From Natronobeatus ordinarius (GTDB taxonomy: Archaea; Halobacteriota; Halobacteria; Halobacteriales; Natrialbaceae): DNA of 64,000 bases. The notes beneath the pieces were generated by a model. The model worked only from the letters and a program-made list of their open reading frames with translations, was not told the DNA's origin and did no database searches. The DNA is taken from contig NZ_CP101456.1 in the NCBI RefSeq assembly GCF_024362485.1, positions 496,001 to 560,000 of the forward strand, in the 5' to 3' direction. Positions 25,870-34,683 of the stretch are shown here, one piece after another. Position numbers and translations under genes: made by a program. Numbering within the stretch: position 1 is the stretch's first letter; every line of letters begins with the position of its first letter.

Positions 25870-28527
25870 ATGGCTGATACCCCAGTGCTGAAGGTAGCTG
25901 ACTGCCTGGGCTACCGTGTGCAGGAGGCAAACGGAGCGTCGACGGCGGACCAGGGGCGTCGGAACGAACCCGACGCGGCCGAGGTCCTCGTCGTCTCCGA
26001 CGACCACGAGCAGTCCTGGCGGATTGGGTCACGGGTGGCGGCGACGGACGAACCGATCACGGTAGAGACGGCGACGGTCGACGCGCTCGACGACCGATTC
26101 GACGGTGACGGACCGAACTGCGTCGTCTCGGTGACCTCGACGTCGGAGCCGAGCCCAGCGGGCCTCGACGTCCTCGAGCGCGTTCGACGCCACGATCCGG
26201 AGCTCCCGGTCGTGCTGGTCGCCGGCGACGGGGTCGCCGTCGATCCGCTCGACGCGCTCGAGGCGGGGGTGACCGACGTCTTCGAGGGGCCGCTCGACGA
26301 GCGGCGGGCACCGCTCCTCGCGCGACGGGTCCGGAACTACGCGGAGCGACACCGGTGTGAGCGGGCCGAACGGCGCCTCGAGTCGCTCTTTCAGCACTCG
26401 CCGGACGCCATCATCGTTCACGACGAGGCAGGGGCGATCCTCGAGGCGAACGACCGGGCCTGTGAGAGCCTCGGCTACGATCACGAGGAGCTACTTGAGC
26501 TGACCGTCCAGGACGTCGAGGTCGGCATCGACCACGACGAACTCGATAAGCTCTGGGCGACCTACGAGTTCGGCGAGCCGTTGACCCTCGAGGGTCGACA
26601 CCGGCGAGCGGACGGCTCCGAGTTCCCGGTCCAGGTCAACCTGGGCCGAATTCAGCTGCCCGACGGGGAGCAGTTCCTCGCGATCGCCCGGGACGTCACC
26701 GAGGTGAGACACCGCGAGTGCGAACTGGAGGAGGCGCGGGCGCTGTACGAGACGCTGGTCGAGCAGAGCCCGGACGGGGTGGTCATCGTCCAGGACGGCG
26801 AGTACGGGTTCGTCAACGACGAGTTCACCGAGCTGACCGGTCGCACCGAGTCGGCGCTGCTCGGTCGTCCGTTCGAGGAGATCATCGCCCCTGAGCACCG
26901 TGAACTCGTTCTAGCCCGCTACGAGCGACGAATTCGGGGCGAATCGCCACCGCGACGGTACGACGTCGACCTCGTGACGGGCGACGGCGAGCGCGTGACG
27001 ACCGACGTTCGAATCTCACGCATTCGGTACGACGGCGAGCCGGCGACGCTCGCGACCCACCGCGACGTCACCGAGCGGCGGCGACACGAACGCGAACTCG
27101 AGCGCTACGAGCGCATCGTCGAGAACGTTCCCGTCGGCGTCTACCGGAACACGCCCGGGGACGACGGCGGATTCGAGCTCGTCAATCCGGGGATGGTCGA
27201 GCTGTTCGACGCCGCCGACGAGACGGCACTCCTCGAGCGCCCCGTCAACGAGCTGTACGACGATCCGGACGAGCGGGCGGCGTTCAGCGAACGGCTCCTC
27301 GAGCAGGGCCTTCTCGTCGACGAGGAGCTCCGCCTCCGGACGCTCGAGGACGAGGCGATCTGGGTGTCGGTCACCGCCTTGCGGGTCGAGGAAGACGGCG
27401 AGGTGTTCTTCGACGGCGTCATCCAGGACGTCACCGAGCGCAAGGAAGCCGTCGCCGAACTGCGCGAACGCGAGGCGCACCTCCGACAGGCCCAGGCGGT
27501 CGCCACGCTCGGGAGCTGGTACACGGACGTCACCGCGGACGAGATCCGGTGGTCTGCGGCGGTGCACACAATCTTCGGTCGGTCGCCCGAGGAGGGACCG
27601 TTGAGCCACGACGAGTTCCTCTCGTTCGTCCATCCCGACGATCGGGCGTTCGTCGACCGGGCCTGGGAGGGCGCGCTCGAGGGCGAGCCCTACGACATCG
27701 AACACCGGATCGTGGTCGACGGCGGGACCCGGTGGGTCCGCGAGAAAGCCGAGATCGAGTTCGACGACGAGGGCCAGCCCCGACGGGCCATCGGCGTCGT
27801 CCAGGACGTCACCGAGCGTCGCGAACGCGAGCGGACGCTCGAGGACCAACACCGGCGTCTCGAAGAGTACACCGACCAGATCGAGTTCTTCAACAGCCTG
27901 CTGCGCCACGACATGCTGAACGGCATGACGATCGTCCTGGGGAACGCCGAGTTCCTGCTCGACTCGCTCCCCGAGGACGACGATCGATACCCGTACGCCG
28001 AGGCCGTCTACGAGCGCGCGGGCGACGTCGTCGAGCTGACCCAGCGGGTTCGATCGGTGCTCGAGCGGCTGTCAGACGACCACGAACCCTCGCTGTCGCC
28101 GGTGGACCTCGCTACGATCGTCGATGAGCGAGCCGACGCGCTCGCCGACTCCTGCCCCGATGCGGTGGTATCAGTCGACGCACCGTCGAACGCGCCGGTG
28201 CTGGCCGATTCGCTGCTCGCGGACGTCCTCGATAACCTGGTGCTCAACGCGGTAAAACACCACGATGGGGACGAACCGCACGTCTCGATCGCCGTCGACC
28301 GGGATTCAGAGACGACGACGCTGCGCGTCGCCGACGACGGGCCGGGCGTCCCGGACGACCTCAAAGAGCGGATCTTCGACCGCGGCGAGACCGGCGCCAC
28401 CAGCGCCGGGACGGGCTTCGGGCTCTACTTCGTCGACGTCATGGTCTCGGCGTACGGCGGCGACGTCTGGGTCGAGGACAACGATCCCAGCGGCGCCGTT
28501 TTCGTCGTCGAGCTGTCGACGGCGTAG
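25870..28527 (+). CDS. Multi-PAS sensor histidine kinase
   Basis: 885 residues. The first 150 residues resemble a degenerate receiver domain (AEVLVVSDDHEQSW, then LPVVLVAGDGVAVDPLDALEAGVTDVFEGPL). Four PAS modules follow: about 163-280 (LFQHSPDAIIVHDEAG), 285-400 (LVEQSPDGVVIVQDG), 405-530 (IVENVPVGVYRNTPG) and 535-655 (VATLGSWYTDV). The kinase region has the H box LLRHDMLNG with His680, N box DNLVLNAVKHH and G boxes ADDGPGVP and GTGFGLYFV. No membrane helix, so it is a cytoplasmic sensor, perhaps for light, redox or small ligands. No partner response regulator is adjacent. Confidence 0.93.
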   Translation: MADTPVLKVADCLGYRVQEANGASTADQGRRNEPDAAEVLVVSDDHEQSWRIGSRVAATDEPITVETATVDALDDRFDGDGPNCVVSVTSTSEPSPAGLDVLERVRRHDPELPVVLVAGDGVAVDPLDALEAGVTDVFEGPLDERRAPLLARRVRNYAERHRCERAERRLESLFQHSPDAIIVHDEAGAILEANDRACESLGYDHEELLELTVQDVEVGIDHDELDKLWATYEFGEPLTLEGRHRRADGSEFPVQVNLGRIQLPDGEQFLAIARDVTEVRHRECELEEARALYETLVEQSPDGVVIVQDGEYGFVNDEFTELTGRTESALLGRPFEEIIAPEHRELVLARYERRIRGESPPRRYDVDLVTGDGERVTTDVRISRIRYDGEPATLATHRDVTERRRHERELERYERIVENVPVGVYRNTPGDDGGFELVNPGMVELFDAADETALLERPVNELYDDPDERAAFSERLLEQGLLVDEELRLRTLEDEAIWVSVTALRVEEDGEVFFDGVIQDVTERKEAVAELREREAHLRQAQAVATLGSWYTDVTADEIRWSAAVHTIFGRSPEEGPLSHDEFLSFVHPDDRAFVDRAWEGALEGEPYDIEHRIVVDGGTRWVREKAEIEFDDEGQPRRAIGVVQDVTERRERERTLEDQHRRLEEYTDQIEFFNSLLRHDMLNGMTIVLGNAEFLLDSLPEDDDRYPYAEAVYERAGDVVELTQRVRSVLERLSDDHEPSLSPVDLATIVDERADALADSCPDAVVSVDAPSNAPVLADSLLADVLDNLVLNAVKHHDGDEPHVSIAVDRDSETTTLRVADDGPGVPDDLKERIFDRGETGATSAGTGFGLYFVDVMVSAYGGDVWVEDNDPSGAVFVVELSTA

Positions 28528-28573
28528 TCGCTCGACGCGGCGTCCGGTCCGTAGTCGCTCGACGCATCCCGGC

Positions 28574-29047
28574 TCACCTGAGATCCCGGATCATCACGAT
28601 GGCGTCCTCGCCGTTCTCGTAGTAGCCCGGCACGCGCCGGAGTTCGTCGAAGCCGAAGCGACGGTAGAGTCGCTGTGCGCCGTCGTTCGACTCGCGAACC
28701 TCGAGTTTGACCGTGTCGGCGCCCTGTGCCGCCAGGGACGAGATCGCGTGCGTGAGTAACGCCGATCCGACGCCCGTCTGTCGCCGATCCGGGTGGACGG
28801 CGACGTCCTTGACGTGGCCGATCCGGTATCCGTGCGTCGGCGTCACGTCGGCGACCACGTAGCCGGCGATCGCCCCGTCCGGTTCGACGGCGACGAGAAA
28901 ACCCGGCTCGCCGAGAAAGCCCTCGAACGCGTCGTACGGCCAGGGTTGTGGAAACGACGCTCGCTCGATGCGAACGATCGCGAGCAGGTCGGCACGCTCG
29001 GCCTGGCGCACGACGAGGTCGTTCACGCCGGCTGCCGAGAACGTCAC
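28574..29047 (-). CDS. rimI: GNAT acetyltransferase, RimI-like
   Basis: 157 residues from GTG 29047; this start lies about 27 bp after a TATTTTACA element and matches RimI length. Acetyl-CoA binding motif A is VKDVAVHPDRRQTGVGSALLTHAI, then VRESNDGAQRLYRRFGFDELRRVPGYYENGEDAIVM, the classic RimI/Naa10 C-terminus. ASFPQPWPYDAFE matches the substrate loop of ribosomal-protein S18 or archaeal N-terminal acetyltransferases. It probably acetylates protein N-termini. A longer in-frame start exists at 29164 but would lie inside the promoter. Confidence 0.88.
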   Translation of the reverse strand: MTFSAAGVNDLVVRQAERADLLAIVRIERASFPQPWPYDAFEGFLGEPGFLVAVEPDGAIAGYVVADVTPTHGYRIGHVKDVAVHPDRRQTGVGSALLTHAISSLAAQGADTVKLEVRESNDGAQRLYRRFGFDELRRVPGYYENGEDAIVMIRDLR

Positions 29048-29166
29048 GGCCGAACTGACGGCTCGGCGTGTAAAATACCCCCCGGTCCCGGCGTCGTTCC
29101 TGCTGGAGCCGGCCCCAATCTCCTCGAGAAGCAACCCTTTTGGAGTCGCTCGTCGGGAGTTCACGT

Positions 29167-29871
29167 ATGACCGGAGGATCGGACGAGATCTTGCTCGCGT
29201 TGCTCGCGGGCAACGCCGACCACGTCGCCGAACTGCCAGCGGGCTACTTCGAGGACGTCCGCGAGGAACAGCACCCGGACGTCGTCACGATCTGTTGTTC
29301 GGACTCACGAGTCCCACAGGAACGGATGTGGCACACGGAGCGTCCGGGATCGGTGTTCACCCCGAGCAACATCGGCAACCAGGTCTGGGACGACCACGAG
29401 GGCGAGCGGATCGTCGACGGGAGTCTCCTTTACCCAATTCACTACACCGGAACCGAGGCGGTCGCCGTCGTCGGCCACACCGGCTGCGGCGCGGTGACCG
29501 CCGCCTACCAGGTTGCGACGGGTGCCGAACCGCCGGGTCCCCTCGGCGTCACGAAGTGGGTCGAGTTACTCGTCCCCGTGATCGAGGCGGGCCTCGAGAG
29601 CGGCCTGGTCGACCGCGACGCCGACGAGGAGACGGTGATCAACCAGCTCGTCGAGTACAACGTGGACCACCAGGCGCAGTTCCTCCGAGAGTCCGAGGAC
29701 GTCCCCGACGACGTTCCCGTCTACGGCTTCGTCTACGACTTCCACGGCGTCTACGGGGAGGACGCCGGCCGGGCCTACCTCGTCAACCACGACGGCGTGA
29801 CGGAGCCGTCGGCGATCGCCGAGGGACTGCCGACGGAGTACGAACCCGCCGTCTCGAGTCTGCTCTACTGA
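29167..29871 (+). CDS. Beta-class carbonic anhydrase
   Basis: 234 residues from MTGGSDEILL. Zinc ligands: CCSDSRVP (Cys and the Asp-Arg dyad, about residues 43-49) and VVGHTGCGAV (His and Cys, about 103-108). It interconverts CO2 and bicarbonate. Length and motifs are those of the prokaryotic beta class. An in-frame start 27 bases upstream is less likely. Followed after 51 bp by a small membrane protein on the same strand. Confidence 0.94.
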   Translation: MTGGSDEILLALLAGNADHVAELPAGYFEDVREEQHPDVVTICCSDSRVPQERMWHTERPGSVFTPSNIGNQVWDDHEGERIVDGSLLYPIHYTGTEAVAVVGHTGCGAVTAAYQVATGAEPPGPLGVTKWVELLVPVIEAGLESGLVDRDADEETVINQLVEYNVDHQAQFLRESEDVPDDVPVYGFVYDFHGVYGEDAGRAYLVNHDGVTEPSAIAEGLPTEYEPAVSSLLY

Positions 29872-29922
29872 CGACTCGCCGCTGCCAGCAGCGTTTTGCG
29901 GTCGCCTCCCCAATCGGACGGT

Positions 29923-30138
29923 ATGCGAACGATCCTCGAGTCGGACGCCCGATTCTACTACGCCGTCGGCGCGTTCACGGTCGTCGTCTTCGCCCTCGCA
30001 CTGGCCGTCCTCGCCGTGGTCCGTCCGGGCGCCATCGGGACCGTCGAACTCGTCGGCCTCGTCGTCGGCTTTCTCCTCTACATCGTGGTGTACGCCGTTT
30101 CGCTGTCGATCTACCGACTGGCCGACGACGGTGCGTGA
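29923..30138 (+). CDS. Small two-helix membrane protein
   Basis: 71 residues: a short head MRTILESDARFYY, helix at about 15-35 (GAFTVVVFALALAVLAVV), a short loop PGAIGTVE, then a second helix LVGLVVGFLLYIVVYAVSL and a tail IYRLADDGA. It is 51 bp after the carbonic anhydrase gene and may share its transcript. No family recognised. Confidence 0.7.
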   Translation: MRTILESDARFYYAVGAFTVVVFALALAVLAVVRPGAIGTVELVGLVVGFLLYIVVYAVSLSIYRLADDGA

Positions 30139-30220
30139 CAACTAGTGGCACCATTTCGGCGAGTATCCGTTCGAGGCGACTCACCGAACCCGGGAACGGC
30201 GTTTCCCTCGAGACGGAAGT

Positions 30221-30228
30221 ATTATACG
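30221..30228 (+). promoter_or_regulatory. TATA box of cspA
   Basis: ATTATACG, about 30 bp before ATG 30254, in an otherwise GC-rich stretch. Spacing predicts a leader of only a few bases. Confidence 0.6.
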
Positions 30229-30253
30229 TGGTGGGCCGTTCTCTTTAGAAGCA

Positions 30254-30448
30254 ATGGCGAAAGGAACCGTTGATTTCTTCAACGACACTGGCGGCTACGG
30301 ATTCATCTCGACTGAGGACGCGGACGACGACGTGTTCTTCCACATGGAAGACATCGGCGGCCCGGATCTCGAAGAAGGACAGGAGCTCGAGTTCGATATC
30401 GAGCAGGCCCCCAAGGGCCCGCGCGCGACGAACGTCGAGCGCCTGTAA
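30254..30448 (+). CDS. cspA: Cold-shock protein CspA
   Basis: 64 residues, a single CSD fold: MAKGTVDFFNDTGGYGFISTEDADDDVFFHMEDI. The RNA-binding motifs RNP1 (GGYGFI) and RNP2 (VFFHM) are present; glycine-aspartate richness is the haloarchaeal form. It binds single-stranded RNA or DNA and acts as an RNA chaperone. Complete and typical in length. Confidence 0.95.
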   Translation: MAKGTVDFFNDTGGYGFISTEDADDDVFFHMEDIGGPDLEEGQELEFDIEQAPKGPRATNVERL

Positions 30449-30654
30449 GGCGAATTCGCGGACGAATCGGCACTTAACTGCAGTATTTTACGCCCTCGAG
30501 CGACGGCCGTATCCGTCGGTCGAACGGCTCGCGTCATACACACCACTGTCGGCCAGTTCGGACTCAGCCGTAGCACGGTCGCAGTCGGGTCGGTAACCCG
30601 GTACAGCAGCCCGTATGAGCCAACGTTTTGTTCCCTGCCCGCCCACACTGGGAC

Positions 30655-31026
30655 ATGACCGACCCCGAACCGCTGATCCGCCGACGCAACGAAATCGAGT
30701 ACGAAGCCGTCGGGGCTGCCGACGGGATGGAGAAGGGCGTCCTGATCGGCGACGAGCACGGCGCGCCGAACTTCGCGATCCGCCGGTTCAGACTCGAGCC
30801 CGGTGCCGAGGTGCCAAAGCACACGAACGAGGTCGAACACGAGCAGTACGTCCTCGAGGGCGAGTACACGGTCGGCATCGGCGAGGAGGAGTACCCCGTG
30901 AGCGCCGGCGACTCGCTGTTGATCCCCGCCGGCGTCGTCCACTGGTACCGCAACGAGGGCGACGAGTCGGGTGCGTTCATCTGCGCCGTGCCCAACGGCG
31001 ACGACGAGATCCAGCTACTCGAGTGA
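30655..31026 (+). CDS. Cupin-domain protein
   Basis: 123 residues from MTDPEPLIRR. Cupin motif 1 is PGAEVPKHTNEVEHEQYVLEGEYTVGIG (metal ligands His, His and Glu), and motif 2 is SAGDSLLIPAGVVHWYRNEG (His). The small single-domain beta barrel could be an isomerase, dioxygenase or a sensor; the substrate is not evident. It ends 15 bp before a 20-bp tandem-repeat array. Confidence 0.9.
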   Translation: MTDPEPLIRRRNEIEYEAVGAADGMEKGVLIGDEHGAPNFAIRRFRLEPGAEVPKHTNEVEHEQYVLEGEYTVGIGEEEYPVSAGDSLLIPAGVVHWYRNEGDESGAFICAVPNGDDEIQLLE

Positions 31027-31040
31027 GTCGACCGGGGCTC

Positions 31041-31120
31041 GAGCAGCGAGTAGCTTCCTGGAGCAGCGAGTAGCTTCCTGGAGCAGCGAGTAGCTTCCTG
31101 GAGCAGCGAGTAGCTTCCTC
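31041..31120. repeat. 20-bp tandem repeat, four copies
   Basis: GAGCAGCGAGTAGCTTCCTG repeats four times without gaps from 31041; the last copy differs only in its final base. It lies between the cupin stop and the methyltransferase start and is probably a minisatellite made by slippage. Confidence 0.93.
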
Positions 31121-31188
31121 GAGTACCGGCTGCGGTCGTTGCTCGTGCACGGCCAACCGTTATGCCTGCTTGTCCCCATCGAACCGCC

Positions 31189-31833
31189 ATGGGAGTCCTG
31201 CAGGAACGCGAGGCTGCTCGCCGCTGGTTCGACCTGCTCGCGCCGGGCTACGACGCCGTCGTCCCGTCGCTGTTTTGGCCCGACGCGATCCAGCAGTCGG
31301 CGATCGATCGGCTCGACCTCGAGTCGGCCGAGCGCGCCCTCGACGTCGGCTGTGGGACGGGTGAGACGACCCGCCACCTCGAGCCGGACGTCCCGTCCGT
31401 CCACGGGCTCGACCTGAGCGTTCCGCAGCTCGAGACTGCCGCGGGGAAAGCCGACCTCGAGGACGTCTCGTTCGTCTGTGGCGACGTCGACCGCCTCCCC
31501 TACGCGGACGGGACGTTCGACGTCGTGGTCTCGGTCGGCTCGATCCTCTACTGGGACGACCCACTCGAGGCGCTGCGGGAACTCCGCCGGGTCACGAAGC
31601 CGGGCGGCGAAGTGCTCGTGATGGGGTTCAATCGACGGCCGTTCTCGCCGTGGAACCCGGCGCGGAACGTCCAGGAGTGGCTCAACGCGACGTGTTTCTT
31701 CCGCTACGACCCCGAGGAAGGGACGCGGCTCTTCCGCGAGGCGGGATGGACCGACGTCGATCACGCGGTCACCGGCCCCGTCTGGGGTCCCGACCTCGTG
31801 ATCGCCACGACGGCGCGAGCTGACCGGCCGTGA
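31189..31833 (+). CDS. SAM-dependent class I methyltransferase
   Basis: 214 residues from MGVLQEREAARRWFDLLAPGYD. Motif I ALDVGCGTGETTRHL near residue 52, motif II GLDLSVPQLETA, motif III VCGDVDRLPYADGTFDVVVSV and a C-terminal LRELRRVTKPGGEVLV are of the UbiE/Coq5-like methyltransferase group. Substrate unknown; WPDAIQQSAIDRLDL and the C-terminal WGPDLVIATTARAD are family-typical. It follows the 20-bp repeats and stands alone. Confidence 0.9.
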   Translation: MGVLQEREAARRWFDLLAPGYDAVVPSLFWPDAIQQSAIDRLDLESAERALDVGCGTGETTRHLEPDVPSVHGLDLSVPQLETAAGKADLEDVSFVCGDVDRLPYADGTFDVVVSVGSILYWDDPLEALRELRRVTKPGGEVLVMGFNRRPFSPWNPARNVQEWLNATCFFRYDPEEGTRLFREAGWTDVDHAVTGPVWGPDLVIATTARADRP

Positions 31834-32026
31834 CCCCTCGAGCGTGCTCCCCGATTACGACTGGCTCCACGCCCGAACTCGAGGGTGTGCAGCCGTCTCC
31901 CGTCGATACCGGGGAGGGCTGGGTGCAGCCGAATCCACGCCTGCGTAGACTGTCCCTTCCGCGGAGTCACAACTCTCACACCAACCGATATTACTATCAA
32001 TCTGGTTTGTATATTTACATTTACCA

Positions 32027-32917
32027 ATGAGATGGTACCCCCTTGCCCGCGAGGAGTGCAAGGCGTTACTCTCCTCGAAAGGCGTCTGGCTGCTCGCGTT
32101 GGCCCTCCTCCTGTGGACGTATCGACCGTCGTACGACACCTGGGACGGGCTCGGTCCCGACATGACGATTGGATTCGTGCAGTTCGGTGCCGGGCTGTTG
32201 CTCCCGCTCGCGGCCGTGGTGCTCGGCTATCAGGCGATCGTCGGCGACCGGACGTCCGGTAGCCTCACGTTCGTCCTCGGACTGCCGCTCACCCGCGGCG
32301 AGATCCTGGCTGGGAAACTCGTCGGGCGGACGGCCGCCATTGCGATTCCGGCCGTCCTCTCGTTCGTCGCCGTCACCGTCCTCGGCGCGGTCCAGTACGG
32401 CCTCTTCTCGCCGCTGCGCTACCTGGCGGTCCTCGCGGTGACGCTCGTCTACGTGACGGTGCTCGTCTCGATCGTCGTCAGTGTCTCGGCACTGGTCGAG
32501 CGAACGACGACTGCGGCGGCGACGCTGTTCGTCGGTCTGATACTGATCTTCGAACTCGCCTGGCAGTTCCTGTCCGTGACGCTTTACTCACGACTCACGG
32601 GCGTTCCCGTCGATCCGTCGAATCCCCCGGCGGAAGGCGGGCTGTTCCTGCTCGCGCGCCTTTCCCCGTCCGGAGCGTACAACACCGTGACGAACTGGAT
32701 CCTCGACGTCGGCAACTCCGCCGATTTCCACAATAGCGTGTTACAGGAACGCCAGCCGAACGTGAACACGAACGTCCTCGTCGTCGAGACGACGTTCGAT
32801 CCCGGAACCGTCCCGCCGTACCTCCACGAAGCGGGTGGGTTGCTCGTCCTCGCCGCCTGGGGGCTGGTGCCGCTCGCGATCGCGTACTACCGGTTCAGCC
32901 GGGGTGATCTCACGTGA
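32027..32917 (+). CDS. ABC-2 type transporter permease (system 1)
   Basis: 296 residues with six membrane helices: about 20-34, 55-75, 100-125, 130-160, 168-188 and 265-285. The cytosolic N-terminus WYPLAREECKALLSSKGVWLLALALLLW and the loop GDRTSGSLTFVLGLPLTRGEILAGKLVGR are typical ABC-2 permease features. An extracellular loop of 70 residues lies between helices 5 and 6. The gene is overlapped by 4 bases with its ATPase gene. AT-rich promoter TTGTATATTTAC lies just before the ATG. Probably exports a lipid, peptide or antibiotic-like compound. Confidence 0.9.
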   Translation: MRWYPLAREECKALLSSKGVWLLALALLLWTYRPSYDTWDGLGPDMTIGFVQFGAGLLLPLAAVVLGYQAIVGDRTSGSLTFVLGLPLTRGEILAGKLVGRTAAIAIPAVLSFVAVTVLGAVQYGLFSPLRYLAVLAVTLVYVTVLVSIVVSVSALVERTTTAAATLFVGLILIFELAWQFLSVTLYSRLTGVPVDPSNPPAEGGLFLLARLSPSGAYNTVTNWILDVGNSADFHNSVLQERQPNVNTNVLVVETTFDPGTVPPYLHEAGGLLVLAAWGLVPLAIAYYRFSRGDLT

Positions 32918-33924
32918 CGTCGGCCGACGGCGACTCGAGGCCCGCCATCGAGACGGACGGGCTGACGAAACGCTACGGCTCGACGGCGGCCGTCGACGAC
33001 CTCTCGCTCACCGTCGAGGCGGGCGAGATTTACGGCTTCCTCGGACCGAACGGCGCCGGCAAGTCCACCGCGATCAATCTGCTGATGGACTTCGCCCGAC
33101 CGACCGACGGCTCGATTCGCGTCCTCGGGCGCGATCCACGCGCGGACGTCGTCGCCGTCCACCAGCGGGTCGGCATCCTTCCGGACGGCTTCAGCGTGTA
33201 CGGGAATCGAACCGGTCGCGACCACCTGCGGCTGGTGATCGACACGAAAGGAACGGACGACAGTCCGGCAGCCCTCCTCGAGCGCGTCGGACTCGCGGAC
33301 GCGATCGACGACGCAGCCGGCGGCTACTCGAAGGGCATGCGCCAGCGGCTGGCGCTCGCGATGGCGCTCGTCGGCGACCCCGACTTGCTGATCCTCGACG
33401 AGCCGTTCTCCGGCCTCGACCCCCACGGCGTCCGGACGATTCGCGAGGTCGTCCACGAGGAGAACGACCGTGGCGCGACGGTCTTTTTCTCGAGTCACGT
33501 TCTGGGGCAGGTCGAACTCGTCTGTGACCGACTCGGCATCCTCCACGAGGGTCGGCTCGTCGCCGAGGGAACGCTCGAGGAGCTTCGCGAGCGCGCGTCG
33601 GTGGCGACCGAACTCGAACTCGTCGTCGACGGTGACCTCGAGCGCGCTCGCCGGATCGCCGCCGACGTCGACGGCGTCGTCGACGCGTCGGTGCCGGCCG
33701 AGCGGGCGGTTGCAGCGGCGGCCCAGCCGACCCAGCGTGGGGGCGATCGAACAGACGAGACGCTGGTCGTTCGACTCGGGTCGATCGACCGTCGCGAGGC
33801 CGTCCTCGAGGCGGTCGAGCGGGCAGGAATCCCGGTCACGTGGTCGGCGGTTGACGAACCGTCGATCGAGTCGATTTTCGTCGCCCACACGGACGAGGCG
33901 CCGACCGGAGGTGAGCGCCGATGA
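32914..33924 (+). CDS. ABC transporter ATP-binding protein (system 1)
   Basis: 336 residues, GTG start overlapping the permease stop. Walker A GPNGAGKS (about residue 49), signature YSKGMRQRLALAMAL, Walker B LLILDEPFSGLD, and an H loop FFSSHVLG. A C-terminal 100-residue regulatory region follows the ATPase core, as in DrrA/NatA-type exporters. Also overlaps the following lipoprotein gene by 4 bases, so the three form one operon. Confidence 0.94.
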   Translation: MTSADGDSRPAIETDGLTKRYGSTAAVDDLSLTVEAGEIYGFLGPNGAGKSTAINLLMDFARPTDGSIRVLGRDPRADVVAVHQRVGILPDGFSVYGNRTGRDHLRLVIDTKGTDDSPAALLERVGLADAIDDAAGGYSKGMRQRLALAMALVGDPDLLILDEPFSGLDPHGVRTIREVVHEENDRGATVFFSSHVLGQVELVCDRLGILHEGRLVAEGTLEELRERASVATELELVVDGDLERARRIAADVDGVVDASVPAERAVAAAAQPTQRGGDRTDETLVVRLGSIDRREAVLEAVERAGIPVTWSAVDEPSIESIFVAHTDEAPTGGERR

Positions 33925-34592
33925 GCGACCAACGCGCCGGCCAGTCGACGCTTCGACGTCGAGCTCTCCTGGCGTCGGCCGTCGGTGCCACCGCCTCGCT
34001 CGCAGGGTGTCTGGCCGACACCGAGTACACGATCGTCGACGTGAGACGGGAGTCGACGACCACCGACGAGCCGCTGTCGTTCGACGTCGCGGTGCTCGAT
34101 CCCGACATCCGAATCGGCTCGCCGGGTTCGTTCGAACTCGCAGCGACCAACGACGGCGACGAGCCACTCGAACTCGTGAGCAGGGGCGTCGCCCCGTTCG
34201 GGATGCTCCAGTTGCAAACCGAGACGGACGTCGGGAGCGCCCGCGTCGGGCTGTGGAGCGAGGAGTACGAAGCAAGCCCCCACGTGGACGTCAGATCCGA
34301 TGGCACGAGCGTCGACAGCGACGAACTCCTGACGCCGATCGAGCCGAACGAAACGGTCTCGTTCGACTACGATATCCACGGTGACGACGTCCCACGGGAT
34401 GGGGGCGTGTACACGCTCGCCGGTGGGTGGGGCGACGACGTCGTCACGTACCGTCGGGCCAATTCGGACGAGCGAAACGGCGATGACGCGGCCGACGCCG
34501 ACGGTGACGACGACTCCACGCTCGCGGGTACCGGCCTCAATCCACCGATCCACTTCGAGATCGACACCCGGAGCCGGATTCCGTTCGTCTAA
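33921..34592 (+). CDS. Tat-type lipoprotein of ABC system 1 operon
   Basis: 223 residues. Twin-arginine signal with lipobox: TLRRRALLASAVGATASLAGC, so it is exported folded and lipid-anchored at Cys30. The mature part is beta-rich and acidic (SFELAATNDGDEPLELVSRGVAPF), like an immunoglobulin-type fold seen in DUF4352-like proteins. Because its ATG overlaps the ATPase stop it probably works with the transporter as a sensor or accessory factor. No named family recognised. Confidence 0.84.
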   Translation: MSDQRAGQSTLRRRALLASAVGATASLAGCLADTEYTIVDVRRESTTTDEPLSFDVAVLDPDIRIGSPGSFELAATNDGDEPLELVSRGVAPFGMLQLQTETDVGSARVGLWSEEYEASPHVDVRSDGTSVDSDELLTPIEPNETVSFDYDIHGDDVPRDGGVYTLAGGWGDDVVTYRRANSDERNGDDAADADGDDDSTLAGTGLNPPIHFEIDTRSRIPFV

Positions 34593-34683
34593 CCCCACGA
34601 CGACCGATTCTCGAGGCTCGAACCGACGCGTGTGAAACGCCGTTTCGAACCGCTCAAGTACGCCGCGCGAGTACGAACGGACA

